From Dimorphilus gyrociliatus (lineage: Eukaryota > Annelida > Polychaeta > Dinophilidae): a DNA stretch of 30,197 nucleotides. Both the position numbers and the translations under genes were made by a program. Location: NCBI GenBank assembly GCA_904063045.1, contig CAJFCJ010000078.1, positions 119,356 through 149,552 on the forward strand, read 5' to 3'. The notes beneath the pieces were generated by a model that was not told where the DNA came from, made no database searches, and saw only the letters and a list, made by a program, of their open reading frames with translations. This document shows positions 21,321-30,197 of this stretch, piece by piece. Position 1 is the first letter of the stretch. The number at the start of each line of letters is the position of its first letter.

Positions 21321-23545
21321 ATGCTCATTGGCTTCATTCCCTTTATTTGTAAAGATTCTAAAAGTTTTTTCTTTTAAAATAATTCCTTACCTTTTAGTAC
21401 ATTTAAACTTTTCAACAACCAGTTGTGACAAATATTGTCACAAAAGATCTATTACAAAAGAGAGTTGGAGTGAAGAAAAAATCATCAAAACGACGATTGT
21501 TTTTGAAAAATTCTGTTTCCTAACACTTCTAGGTTCTATCTTTAATGAACAATGCCATTGCTTTGTTACTAATGTGGATAATATAGCCAAATCTAAGTTA
21601 GTTTATCAACGGAATACTCTTAATGATAGTTATCTGGCTAAGTATGCAGTAGTTGATGGACAAAATTCAATCAATCTTTATTCCTATGATGAAAAATCCA
21701 GTGATGGATATTTACTAATTGACCTACAGAGTAATTCTGAAATTTTAGAAATATGTTTATGGAATAGCCAAAGCTCTGGTAAGTCTTTGATATGTAGAAA
21801 AGAAAAATCTATAAATCTTTGAAACAATTAAATAAAATACAGATCATTTGAGAAATTTTCAAGTTTTTGCTGGTGAATCAATGACTGCCTTGGACTATAA
21901 ATCTCTATGTCTTAATTTTACTGGTCAAGTTAGTCAGTATACTCTTCATGAGGACAGCAGCTATATTTGTAAAGCATGCAACTGTCTGGGACAGTTTGTC
22001 AGATTCCAGAAAACTCAAGATAGTTACATGACTATAACAGATATTAAAATAAGAGGAAATTTATTAAAAGAAACTGGTATAAACTTCAAATTTTTGTTTT
22101 TAATTTTCAATTAAAACTTCAAAATTTTCCAGATGATCAACTTTTGCCTTTGAAAAATACTGAAGTTTTTTATGGAAGTGAATTAAGGCCAAGCTCTATC
22201 TCTATACTGAGTGATGGATTCTTTTCCACCTATATTGAGACTGGCTGAATCTGCAAAACAATAAATTATATAGGAATTGATTTGAAAAATGTTCTTGAAA
22301 TTAAAAGAGTGATTTTAGATTTACCAGAGAAACAAGGTTTTTTAAAAACATTCATTTTCTCTTTCTTCCAACTTTTCTTTTCAAGTTAATTCATCATTTT
22401 TACTTGTATTTTTAAAAGATACAAATATTACCCACATCAAAGTTGCTACTTTGCTACTAAGGGAATTATATACAGTTGGGAAAGGAGTAACTTTTTCCCA
22501 AAATTAGTGGGATCGTTATAAGGAGTTCTTTGTAACTGATGTATTTGAATTTCCATCTTACAAACAAGCCAAATACATTTATATATTTGGATATGTGTCT
22601 AATAATTTGGTTGGAAATATGAAAATTTCAAACATATATATCTATTACAAACAAAATTGCCAACATGAATATATATATAGTAAGTAGATGGGGAGAAACT
22701 GACCCATGATTTTAGTCCTTTTTAACCTGATTCTAACCCAAAAAATTCAACAGATTTGCAGCAAAACAAGATAAAATCAATTGTCAAACATGGCACAATT
22801 ATTTCAAGCAATCTCCAAGATGGTGTATTTTTACCAAATGAACAAGACCTAAACTTGAACCAGGGCAATAAAATGTATATTTATATGAAGCCAACACTTG
22901 TGAGCACTATATGTGCAACATGTATGCAAATATATATATAAATATAAAACTTTTAGTAAATATTCAAAATATTCCAGTTTCCACTCCAATATCACAATCA
23001 TCAAATATATTCAGAATCAGAGCTACTGACATAGGACAAAACATAAGACTATTATTTTTTAGTATTAATAAATGTGATATTTATACTAGATGTTTGGAAA
23101 CAACACTGGCTTTTTATCATACCCTATACTTTATTATTTTGAAACCAATGACACTAATTGAATTAGAAATTTTTGCCCATTTGCCTAACAGCTATAGTAA
23201 GCATTCCTGTTTTTTCTTTAAACCTTTAAAAAAAAAAATACAGCTCCTATTCAGAATATTCTAAGTGAATGTGCTATGCTTCAAAGGCAAAAGATCACCT
23301 TGGACAAATCACTTTTTGACAATAATTATGCTTTTGGAATAACTGGTAACCACAATTTGAATATCACTAGTATTCAGGTTACTGCTCTTAAAGATCATCA
23401 ATATACAGAATGTTTAAATGATGGACAAATATACATAAAGGACAATGACAAGGTTTTTGTTTACTATTGCTGGATGGACATTGAAAGTCTTGAAATCTTC
23501 ATAATTGATTCAAGAGTTCGTATAACAAACTTGATAATATTATAA
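21321..23545 (+). pseudogene. Seven-exon secreted fucolectin/discoidin-like gene with nonsense and frameshift lesions
   Basis: Exons: 21321-21348, 21398-21778, 21843-22076, 22133-22336, 22419-22679, 22754-23196, 23244-23545. All six introns are phase 1. Exon 1 encodes a signal-peptide start (MLIGFIPFI). A Cys-rich segment (SCDKYCHKRS) and a fucolectin/F5-8C-like domain follow: AVVDGQNSINLY, LLIDLQSNSEILEICLWN, NFQVFAGESM, CLGQFVRFQK and YMTITDIKI. Weaker repeats of the same pattern follow in exons 4-7 (SDGFFSTYIETG, NLQDGVFLPNE, LYFIILKPMTLIELEIFA, ECLNDGQIYIKD). Lesions are a TGA at 22246-22248, a TAG at 22505-22507 and a frame change inside the TA-rich run near 22928-22940. AATAAA follows the last stop. 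Such domains bind sugars or lipids outside cells. Intact splice sites suggest recent inactivation, a null allele or assembly errors. Confidence 0.65.
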
Positions 23546-24293
23546 AAAAATAAAAAAATGCATTGATTTAATGAACTGCATACTGATTGGCTAAAACTTT
23601 TGTAGTAATACCTTTGTAAGCATTTTTTGTTGGTCTAAATTTATATAAGAAAAGATTGAGGAAAAACTGGGGAGGAAGTACATCTTCCAGCAAGATACTG
23701 TTGGGTGTTCATACTGCAAGGGCAACTAAACTTTTTTCAGAGTTAAGGGTAAACAAGAGGGAAGTAGTGGCTTGTTCTATTGAAATTCTTCTTTTGAAAC
23801 TATGAGGACAAGCTACAACTTGATCTCAGCCATTTTCAAAACTTCCTTGACAACTATAAACATCATTTATAAAACAAATGGTATTGAACTTTTACTTTCT
23901 GTTTTATCAAAAGCTGGGGAAGGGATGAGGGTGGAAGGTTTATCTTCTCAATTTGAATTAGAAATTAACTTAAATAATTGTATTTCTGTTTATTCAAAAA
24001 AAAACACAAAATTGGTGTGAACCCATAGCTGGCTTAAACTACATATACTTTGTCACTTTATCTCACAGATTAATACCTTCCTGTTATACTATTAATACCT
24101 TTGAATTCAAATCGCCATTCACCTAATCCTTTTACTATGAAATTACACTACATATAGCAGTTAATAAAGTAGAATTGATTTATAAATTTGAGTTTGAAGA
24201 ACTTTACTTTTAACATGTCAATAATCGTCTGTCTTCACAAATATTATATTTGAAGAGGTTGACAAAGTGTGCACAAACAGATATTTAAAGTTG
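23546..24293. other. Intergenic; nothing recognised
   Basis: A 72-codon open frame at 23802-24020 (+) has no recognisable domain and no clear splice context. The stretch ends at the target-site duplication of the outer transposon. Confidence 0.45.
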
Positions 24294-24301
24294 TTGAACA
24301 A
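24294..24301. repeat. Left target-site duplication of the outer MULE
   Basis: TTGAACAA here is repeated exactly at 29679-29686, immediately outside the two terminal inverted repeats. Confidence 0.75.
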
Positions 24302-24368
24302 GAATAGGGGTGAAACCGTACCCAAGTGAAACCATACCCATACTGGGTGAAACTGTACCCATAAAAAT
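24302..24368 (+). repeat. Outer MULE left terminal inverted repeat
   Basis: It contains three GTGAAAC..TACCC boxes at 24310, 24326 and 24347. It is the reverse complement of 29611-29678 with several differences. Confidence 0.8.
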
Positions 24369-24561
24369 ATTAGGTTTTTTTAATTTTATTAATACTAAAG
24401 AAAAGTATATATAATACTAAGATAATGATAATAGATTAAGACATAACTTTGAAAGATAAAAGAATGGAAAAAGTGAAAAAAAACATTTAAAAAAAAGAAT
24501 ATTATGGAGCATAAATATATGATGTTTGAACCAATAATTCATCTGCCAAAAGCCCTCCAAG

Positions 24562-26471
24562 TCAATAATTTTCCCAAATTTCAAATATTTTCCTTTCTAT
24601 CTCAATATACTGCTTTTTTTGGTACTTGATAATCTTCTTCTCAGACATAGGCTTTTCATAGATAATAACAAAATCAGCTTCTCTCTTCAGCTCATCAAGC
24701 AGCCAATAAAATGATCCTTTAGATGGTACTTTAGTATTCATTCTATTGTGCCATCCTTCCACACTGTTATTAGTCCTTATGGATAATCCATATATAGACC
24801 AATTCTCTGGTTTCCATATAGAGTTCATAATCCATGTTGCTTTGAAATATTCCAACAAGTCTGCAAATTTTTCTTTTTCTGTAAGTTGAGATTTCAATCT
24901 GTAAAATGTTGGAGCAATGATATGAGCAGGCAGAAAAGGTAAAGCCATCAGCTTTCTCATGTCTCTCCAGTCCTCTCCTTTCTCCATATACTTTCCAGAG
25001 TATCCAAGAGACTTGAAGGATCATAATTGTAAAAACAAACCTTAGAGGTTAAATTAAATGTTTTACCTGTATTTTCCTATATATTGCTTGTGTAAAATGG
25101 AATACTCATCCATGAATTTGTGATTCTGGGTATATTTTGGATACAGCTCTCCACAGACCCATCTCAAAATCAATTGTTATCTTCTCAGGCTGTGACATGC
25201 CAGTCAGGTTTCTGACACTCTGAAGAATGAAACATTCATCTGAAAGTAGTTAAAGAATGAATTTCTCAAAATGATTCCTTAAATGCTTTTTTATAACTCT
25301 TTCTTTTCTTTGATGTCATAAAAATAAAAGCCAATGGCATATGTTTCATTTCACCATCTTTTTTGACACAGCTGTGTATAGATAAGAGCTGATAAAAATG
25401 ATCCTTTACCATTTTAAATGTCCCATCAATGAACCAGTGTTTTGACTGACCAAGCAAATTAAGTTGATGGCTGCTACCAAAAATAAGAATTCTCTCTTTA
25501 TTTTCACAGATGTCATCTTTCAAAAAATCATCTGGGATGAAATCTGTATTTAAATAAAAGTCTACTTCTTTTGGTTCACTTGGCCTTAGTTTTTGCCATG
25601 TAAAATTAGCCACTCTTTTCAAATAATCAACATTTGGCAGAGAATCTGTTTCATTTTTGTGTTTTAAAAGAATTGTTTCTGCTAATCTTTTCCCATTGGA
25701 ACTTGTGTCAGTTTTACAAATATCTTTCAAATCTTTTCTGATTCTGATGTCACTGGTTAGGTGGTTATTTTTACCATGAATATGTTCTAAACTTCCCTGA
25801 TGAATGTTTTTCCTTGCTGGCAAATTCTTGCAGGGCATCTTTGTTTTTTGGTCCTCTTACTGCACACCCAAATGATACTTTTGAAGTTTTAGCTTTTACA
25901 GTAAATGAAAATCCATCATTTATCAGAATATCTTTTCCCATTTGACTTCCACCTTTAACTATTTGAAAGTTGTCATGGATAAGTTCCTGCAAGTGTTCAA
26001 TATTTCCATTGTTCAATATTCCATTGTCATTCACATTTGCATCCATCACACCTTCATTTGCATCTACAACCACATCTTCATTTAAATTTTCATCCATTTC
26101 ATTTCCATTCATCTGATAGTTATCAAAATTGCCACCATCACAAAACTCTGGCTCATTTGAAACTTGGTGACTTTCTCCATCTTCATTTTGAAGATTAGTT
26201 GAATTTTGTAATTTTCCATCAACATCACCAGTTTCTATGATTTCATCTTCTGGTCTCTTCATCTGAAGAAGGAATCTGTTTTTTTCACAATCCAGACAAA
26301 CTGACACCTTAGAATCTGATTGAAGTAGCTGAATATTTATAAATGCCATATTGAATATAGAATCATACTGATGACACATTTTTGATGAATAAATTCATTG
26401 CAGAGCACACAAGACATTTTCTTCTGTCTTTCATATACAAAAAGCTTACAATTCTTACATTTGACTGTCAT
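24562..26471 (-). pseudogene. Outer MULE transposase (PHD-like, FLYWCH, MULE), inactivated
   Basis: Transposases of this family cut and paste the element by a DDE mechanism. Exon 1 (26471-26369) and the start of exon 2 (from 26315) encode a cross-brace zinc finger: CKNC, CVLC, HQKC, CLDC. An Asp/Asn-rich linker and a FLYWCH-type finger follow (GKDILINDGFSFTVK, GCAVRG, PCKN, HIHG). Catalytic motifs are HWFIDGTFK (first Asp), IDFEMGLW (second Asp, near 25155) and RTNNSVEGWH (Glu). The last intron is 25066-25012. Lesions: a frame change in the A run near 25840-25848 inside FLYWCH; a TGA at 25106-25108 where the nested homologue has Cys of the GCxFHF motif; and no usable GT donor after AFKE near 25270, where the homologue has an intron. 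The nested element sits 26 bp upstream of the ATG. Confidence 0.8.
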
Positions 26472-26496
26472 GTTTTATGAATAATTCTCTATACCA

Positions 26497-26505
26497 GACT
26501 GAAAA
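26497..26505. repeat. Left target-site duplication of the nested MULE
   Basis: GACTGAAAA is repeated exactly at 29174-29182 and directly abuts the terminal inverted repeat at both ends. Confidence 0.9.
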
Positions 26506-26622
26506 GGCTTAGGGTCAGAACGCCCCTGGTCAGTACGCCCCAGGTCAGAACGCCCCAATTTTGGGTCAGAACGCCCCATTCTTGATTTCGAATGCCCCAC
26601 TCATGAGTCAGAACGCCCCACT
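26506..26622 (+). repeat. Nested MULE left terminal inverted repeat with six phased boxes
   Basis: Six copies of a box ending CGCCCC (one TGCCCC) occur, mostly preceded by GTCAGAA. The CGCCCC cores start at 26521, 26536, 26551, 26572, 26593 and 26614, with spacings of 15, 15, 21, 21 and 21 bp. These are likely transposase binding sites. A 71-codon open frame across this arm is only the translated repeat. Confidence 0.9.
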
Positions 26623-26777
26623 GATTTTTGAAGAACATAATATTTTTTAATGCTGTACTTATTAAATTAAAAAAAGTCAATTGAATATAAAAATATATAT
26701 GCATAATGTATTTTTTGTCTTAAAGTACAAAAGCTTAAACAAATATAATAAGTGATCACAAAAAAAGAAATAATTTT

Positions 26778-28876
26778 TCAAGCAATGTTCAAGTCAATTA
26801 AACCCTTTAAGAGATTATCTAAACTTAATTCTCTTACTTCAAACTTCTTCCACAACTCAAAGATAATATCCTGCAAATCTTTATATTTATTCTTCTGATT
26901 CTGTCTCATTTTATTTCCACCAACATATCCTCATAAACTTCAATAAGGCTGCTTTCTCTATGAAGTTCAGTGATAAGAGTATAAAAGTTTTCATTGCTTT
27001 TCAAATTTTGATTGATTCTTGTGTGCCAAGACTCTACATGATTATTTGTACGAACTATTAATTTATAAACTGACCAATTTTCTGGTTTCCAAATATTGCT
27101 TTCAATGTAAGTAGATTCCATATACTCAAGAAGATCAGCATATAAATTCAGTTCCAAAAGTTCCTCTTTAATTTGATAAAACTTTTGTTTGATGAATGAT
27201 GCTGGTAAGTATGCTAGACACATTAGTTTTCTTAACACATTTCCTTTATAACCTTTCATTTTATAGTCCTTGATGTATCCTAATTTCTAAAAAGAAAATT
27301 TGTATTTGTTAATTTCTTAATTTCACAAATTAAATCTGTAACAGAATTGTTATAATTACTTTAATTTACCTGTATGTTTTTAAGAATTGCTTGTTTAAAA
27401 TGAAAAGCACATCCTTGTAGATCAGAATCAACAAAAGCATTTTTTAAAGATATCCAAAGAGCTTTTTCAAAATCAAGAACAAACTTTTTTGGGCTTTTTT
27501 CCATCTATTAAGATTTTTAACTCCTTGTAAAGAAAAATATATCTTTAGAATTTTTACTCAAATATTTACTTTAGAAAGCCAACCTCAAATATCAATGAAT
27601 AATGTTTCTTCTTCTTTCCTGTCATGAGGACAAACATTAAAGGAACTTGTTTATATTCACCTTCTTTTCTTATAAATCCATGAATTGTAAACAATTGGTA
27701 AAAAGGTTTTCTCACAATTTTAAATGTGGCATCAATAAACCATATCTTACAATGTTTCAATAATTTAATTTGATGGTCAGTTGCAAACATCATGTTTCGG
27801 CTTTTCTTCCCTTTTATATCTTTTAAGAAAAAATTATCTGGAATTTCATTTAAATTTAATTCAAACATAATGTTTTCTGGGTGCTTTGGTCTGGCACCTT
27901 CTCTGTATCTATTAGCAGATCTTTTCATGACATCAATGCTTGGAATATGAGAAATATCCTTTCTGAACTTCAGACTGATATCTTCTGCAATTCTTTACCA
28001 GATTTGTCTTTATCAATAATTGCAGCTTCCTTTAAATTTAACCTTGCTTCAATAATTTTTCTCATATCATTTTTCTCTCTTTTGTGAATGTGATTAGAAT
28101 TTTTCAAAATGAACTTTAAATCTTTTTGAATTACAGATGCAAGACATGGTGATTTTTTAGTTCTTTGACTACATTTCCAGGTAATGGTTGTTTCACTTGA
28201 TCTTTTTACAGTATAAGTAAAATTATTGTGAAGAAGAATATCTTTTCCTTTTCTGCTCCCATTCTTAAATATTTCAAAATCATGTTTTAAATTATCATTT
28301 AGACAAAGCTCTCTTGTATCATTAAAAGAAGATTCATTATTTATATCAATTCTTCTTACAACTGGACTATTTTCTGTAACAATTTTAGCAGGTTGATGTT
28401 GATCTTCTCTTGAAATTCCATCATTATCAATATCAATATCTTTATCACAACTCTCCATTCCATTATTCCCTGGAGTACTTGAAACATCAGGGAAATTAGA
28501 TTCAAAGTCAAAAGATAACCTCAGCTATAGTAAAACATTAAATAGTTTTTTAACAGATATTTGTTAAATATTTTGTACCTGTTTGGAACTTGAACTTTCA
28601 CTAACAGTTTCATTTCCAAATACTTTTGAACATGTTGGTGATTTTTTGTTTTCCAGCTTTTTTATTTTAACAATTAGCTTTTTGTTTTTTATATTAAAAC
28701 AGTCTATACAATAATCTGCATCTGAGGAAATGGTTAAATAGAAAAGAAATATTAAAGAATAAAATCTTACTATTTGAACATTTAGCATGGTAAAAGTGCC
28801 TACATAATTTGCATCTAAACTTCTTTTGAGTCCAATGAAACTTCTTCATACATTTCCAACAAGTTTTTAAATTCAT
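26778..28876 (-). pseudogene. Nested MULE transposase (PHD-like, FLYWCH, MULE), nearly intact
   Basis: Exons: 28876-28771, 28721-28579, 28524-27584, 27542-27370, 27286-26778. The N-terminal cross-brace zinc finger reads CWKC, CKLC, HAKC, CIDC (C4HC3, PHD-like), split by a phase-1 intron exactly as in the outer element. A Ser-rich linker and FLYWCH finger follow (GKDILLHNNFTYTVK, WKCSQ, PCLA, HIHK). The DDE core reads IWFIDATFK, VLDFEKALW and RTNNHVESWH, with the MULE C-x2-H motif GCAFHF between the second Asp and the Glu. Three apparent one-base deletions break the frame, all at A runs: about 27986-27998 (KEIAEDISLKF restored), 27484-27502 (before KFVLDFE) and 26905-26917 (before MRQNQKNKYKDL). 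Apart from these the protein is complete. The deletions may be real decay or base-call errors. A complete autonomous copy elsewhere in the genome is likely. Confidence 0.83.
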
Positions 28877-29056
28877 CCTCCTTTTTTCAGTGAGACATTA
28901 ACAGCAAAAAAATTAATTATACTAAGATGAATTATATTTAAGCAACACAATTTCTGAGAATAAACTGATAAAAAAAAAACTGGTAAAAATATTTATAATA
29001 ACTGGTATATAAGAATATTTTTCTCTCAGCATTGTTTTCTATAATTCTCTAAAGAG

Positions 29057-29173
29057 AGTGGGGCGTTCTGACTCATGAGTGGGGCGTTCAAAATCAAGAA
29101 TGGGGCGTTCTGACCCAAAATTGGGGCGTTCTGACCTGGGGCGTACTGACCTGGGGCGTTCTGACCCGACCCC
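29057..29173 (-). repeat. Nested MULE right terminal inverted repeat
   Basis: Reverse complement of 26506-26622 with about 6 mismatches in 117 bp. It has the same six GGGGCG boxes in mirrored spacing. Confidence 0.92.
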
Positions 29174-29182
29174 GACTGAAAA
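29174..29182. repeat. Right target-site duplication of the nested MULE
   Basis: GACTGAAAA, identical to 26497-26505. Confidence 0.9.
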
Positions 29183-29610
29183 TATTAAATGTAATTAGTG
29201 AATAAATAAAAAATAATATTATTGAACACATCTATAAAAGAACAATAATAGTTTGATTTGAAATGAGTATTGGAAAGGTATACTTACAATTATTGAAAAT
29301 GGCTGAAAAATATTTTTCAAATAAATTGGATTTTTTCACAAAATTAAAGAATATGTATTGAAAATATGAATATAACATTAATCTAGATTACAATGCACAT
29401 GAAATTACCTCTGTTAAATCTAAAATGATAATCTTTGCCCAAATATAATTATCAAAAAAAGCTTGACTTTCAAGTAAATTCTTTCCAAAGTGAAAGTTAA
29501 CTTCAGTTTCATCATTTTTAAAATGGCTGTCTGTTTATATTTCAACAGTGTTTTTATTTTTGTAGGTTCCACTATTATAATTCTAAATAGTAACATTAAA
29601 AAAGTGTAAT
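29183..29610. other. 5' flank of the outer MULE, separated from its gene by the nested element
   Basis: This is outer-element sequence between its right inverted repeat and the nested insertion. Before the insertion it was continuous with 26471-26496 and so would have been the transposase promoter/5' UTR. No coding content is recognisable; a 77-codon minus-strand frame at 29420-29653 partly overlaps the inverted repeat and looks like chance. Confidence 0.6.
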
Positions 29611-29678
29611 ATTTTTCTGGGTACGGTTTCACCCTGCATGGGTACAGTTTCACTCAGGTACGGTTTCACCCTCTACCA
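29611..29678 (-). repeat. Outer MULE right terminal inverted repeat
   Basis: It holds three GTTTCAC boxes at 29626, 29647 and 29663 (21 and 16 bp apart), mirroring the left arm. Confidence 0.8.
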
Positions 29679-29686
29679 TTGAACAA
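29679..29686. repeat. Right target-site duplication of the outer MULE
   Basis: TTGAACAA, identical to 24294-24301. Confidence 0.75.
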
Positions 29687-30197
29687 AACAACACAAAGCA
29701 ACACAATGTATCCTGAGTTTGCAGGAAATGATTTTATGATCTCTTTTGAGAAAACATTTTGGTAGTGCAACTCTCTATTCATATTTTTGTCAATCATTTA
29801 TAAAAGTACCCACTACCAATAGTTATTTGTATTTGCAGATTTAATCAAAAGTGGACAGAAGTTTTACAAAATGTCAATGTTGAGGCCAAAGTATGGCATT
29901 TTTGCTCCATCCTGCATAAGCCTTTCATCTTTCTCATATACAGTATAGGCAATATGTTATAGGCCACCCTGTAGAATTTTAATTTTTGTAAATTTTAGAT
30001 ATGAAGATATTAGTGAATAATTAGTTTGAATTGATAATAATAATTATTAATATGTACATTTTAATATCCTTAACAAAAAATTATCCAATAACAGTTTTTC
30101 TTTTATCAAATGCGATTTTTGAAAATATACCTCGAAAAAAGGGGGGTTGTCAAAAATGAGTCACTTTCTAAGAAATCGAAAACTAGGGGACTGAAGT
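29687..30197. other. Intergenic; nothing recognised
   Basis: AT-rich sequence without an open exon or recognisable repeat up to the window end. Confidence 0.45.

Larger units (their letters stand above)
26506..29173. mobile_element. Nested (inner) MULE DNA transposon
   Basis: The element is 2668 bp with 117-bp terminal inverted repeats (26506-26622 and 29057-29173) differing at about 6 positions, and a perfect 9-bp target duplication GACTGAAAA. That duplication length is characteristic of the Mutator superfamily. It inserted into the outer MULE just upstream of the latter's transposase gene and carries its own transposase on the minus strand. Its arms are better preserved than those of the outer element, consistent with a younger insertion. 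Confidence 0.93.
24302..29678. mobile_element. Outer Mutator-like (MULE) DNA transposon, interrupted by a nested MULE
   Basis: It is bounded by inverted repeats of about 67 bp (24302-24368 and 29611-29678) and an 8-bp direct duplication TTGAACAA. Each arm holds three boxes GTGAAACYRTACCC: left starts 24310, 24326, 24347; right arm mirrored at 29626, 29647, 29663, spaced 16 and 21 bp. The arms are visibly diverged, by eye roughly 80% identical with an indel. Without the nested insertion the element is about 2.7 kb. It encodes one minus-strand transposase (24562-26471). Duplication length (8, or 9 with one mismatch) fits the Mutator superfamily. The element no longer looks autonomous. Confidence 0.85.

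Noticed and set aside
23802-24020. 72-codon plus-strand frame as an extra exon of the 21.3 kb gene
   Set aside because: No domain similarity and no convincing acceptor. The preceding exon already ends with a stop and AATAAA.
26489-26704. 71-codon minus-strand open frame with repeated WGVLT motifs
   Set aside because: It is the translation of the nested MULE's terminal inverted repeat boxes, not a gene.

Overview
This is nuclear DNA of an AT-rich animal genome. Genes are split by short GT-AG introns (about 49-110 bp, a few longer), and splice phases agree from exon to exon. The gene content points to a lophotrochozoan (mollusc- or annelid-like) animal. It includes a neuropeptide-gated-type DEG/ENaC channel, a soluble acetylcholine-binding-protein-like gene, and a large LDLa/LRR receptor resembling molluscan GRL101 and vertebrate relaxin receptors. 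The taxon is inference. All gene models were read by eye from splice signals and phase.

Layout. At 0.65-1.12 kb (-) there is a decayed leucine-rich-repeat (LRR) pseudogene. At 3.2-6.4 kb (+) lies a four-exon DEG/ENaC channel with an intact pore but about 475 extra residues just before TM2. At 8.07-8.8 kb (+) is an LRR array of 57-residue units with a decayed 5' end. At 9.5-10.4 kb (+) is a five-exon Cys-loop ligand-binding-domain gene that stops before any membrane segment. It is tail-to-tail with a single-exon secreted PAN/Apple plus fucolectin-like gene at 10.55-11.6 kb (-). At 12.86-13.24 kb (+) is a deleted copy of the gene at 21.3 kb, and at 13.8-14.1 kb (+) a third LRR relic.

At 14.4-20.4 kb (-) is a receptor of at least 15 exons: signal peptide, SRCR-like modules, a C-type-lectin-like domain, six LDLa modules, LRRs and a rhodopsin-type seven-helix domain. 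At 21.3-23.5 kb (+) is a seven-exon secreted discoidin/fucolectin-like gene whose introns are all phase 1. It carries two in-frame stops and a frameshift, so it looks recently dead.

At 24.3-29.7 kb there are two nested Mutator-like (MULE) DNA transposons. The outer element (24302-29678, TSD TTGAACAA) was hit by the inner one (26506-29173, TSD GACTGAAAA) 26 bp upstream of its transposase start codon. Both encode related PHD-like/FLYWCH/MULE transposases on the minus strand with shared intron positions. The outer one is badly broken; the inner one has only single-base deletions in A runs. Their terminal inverted repeats are built from short repeated boxes, mostly 21 bp apart.

Taken together, the window holds cell-surface and secreted recognition proteins, many of them duplicated or decaying, next to a transposon nest. 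There is no operon-like organisation.
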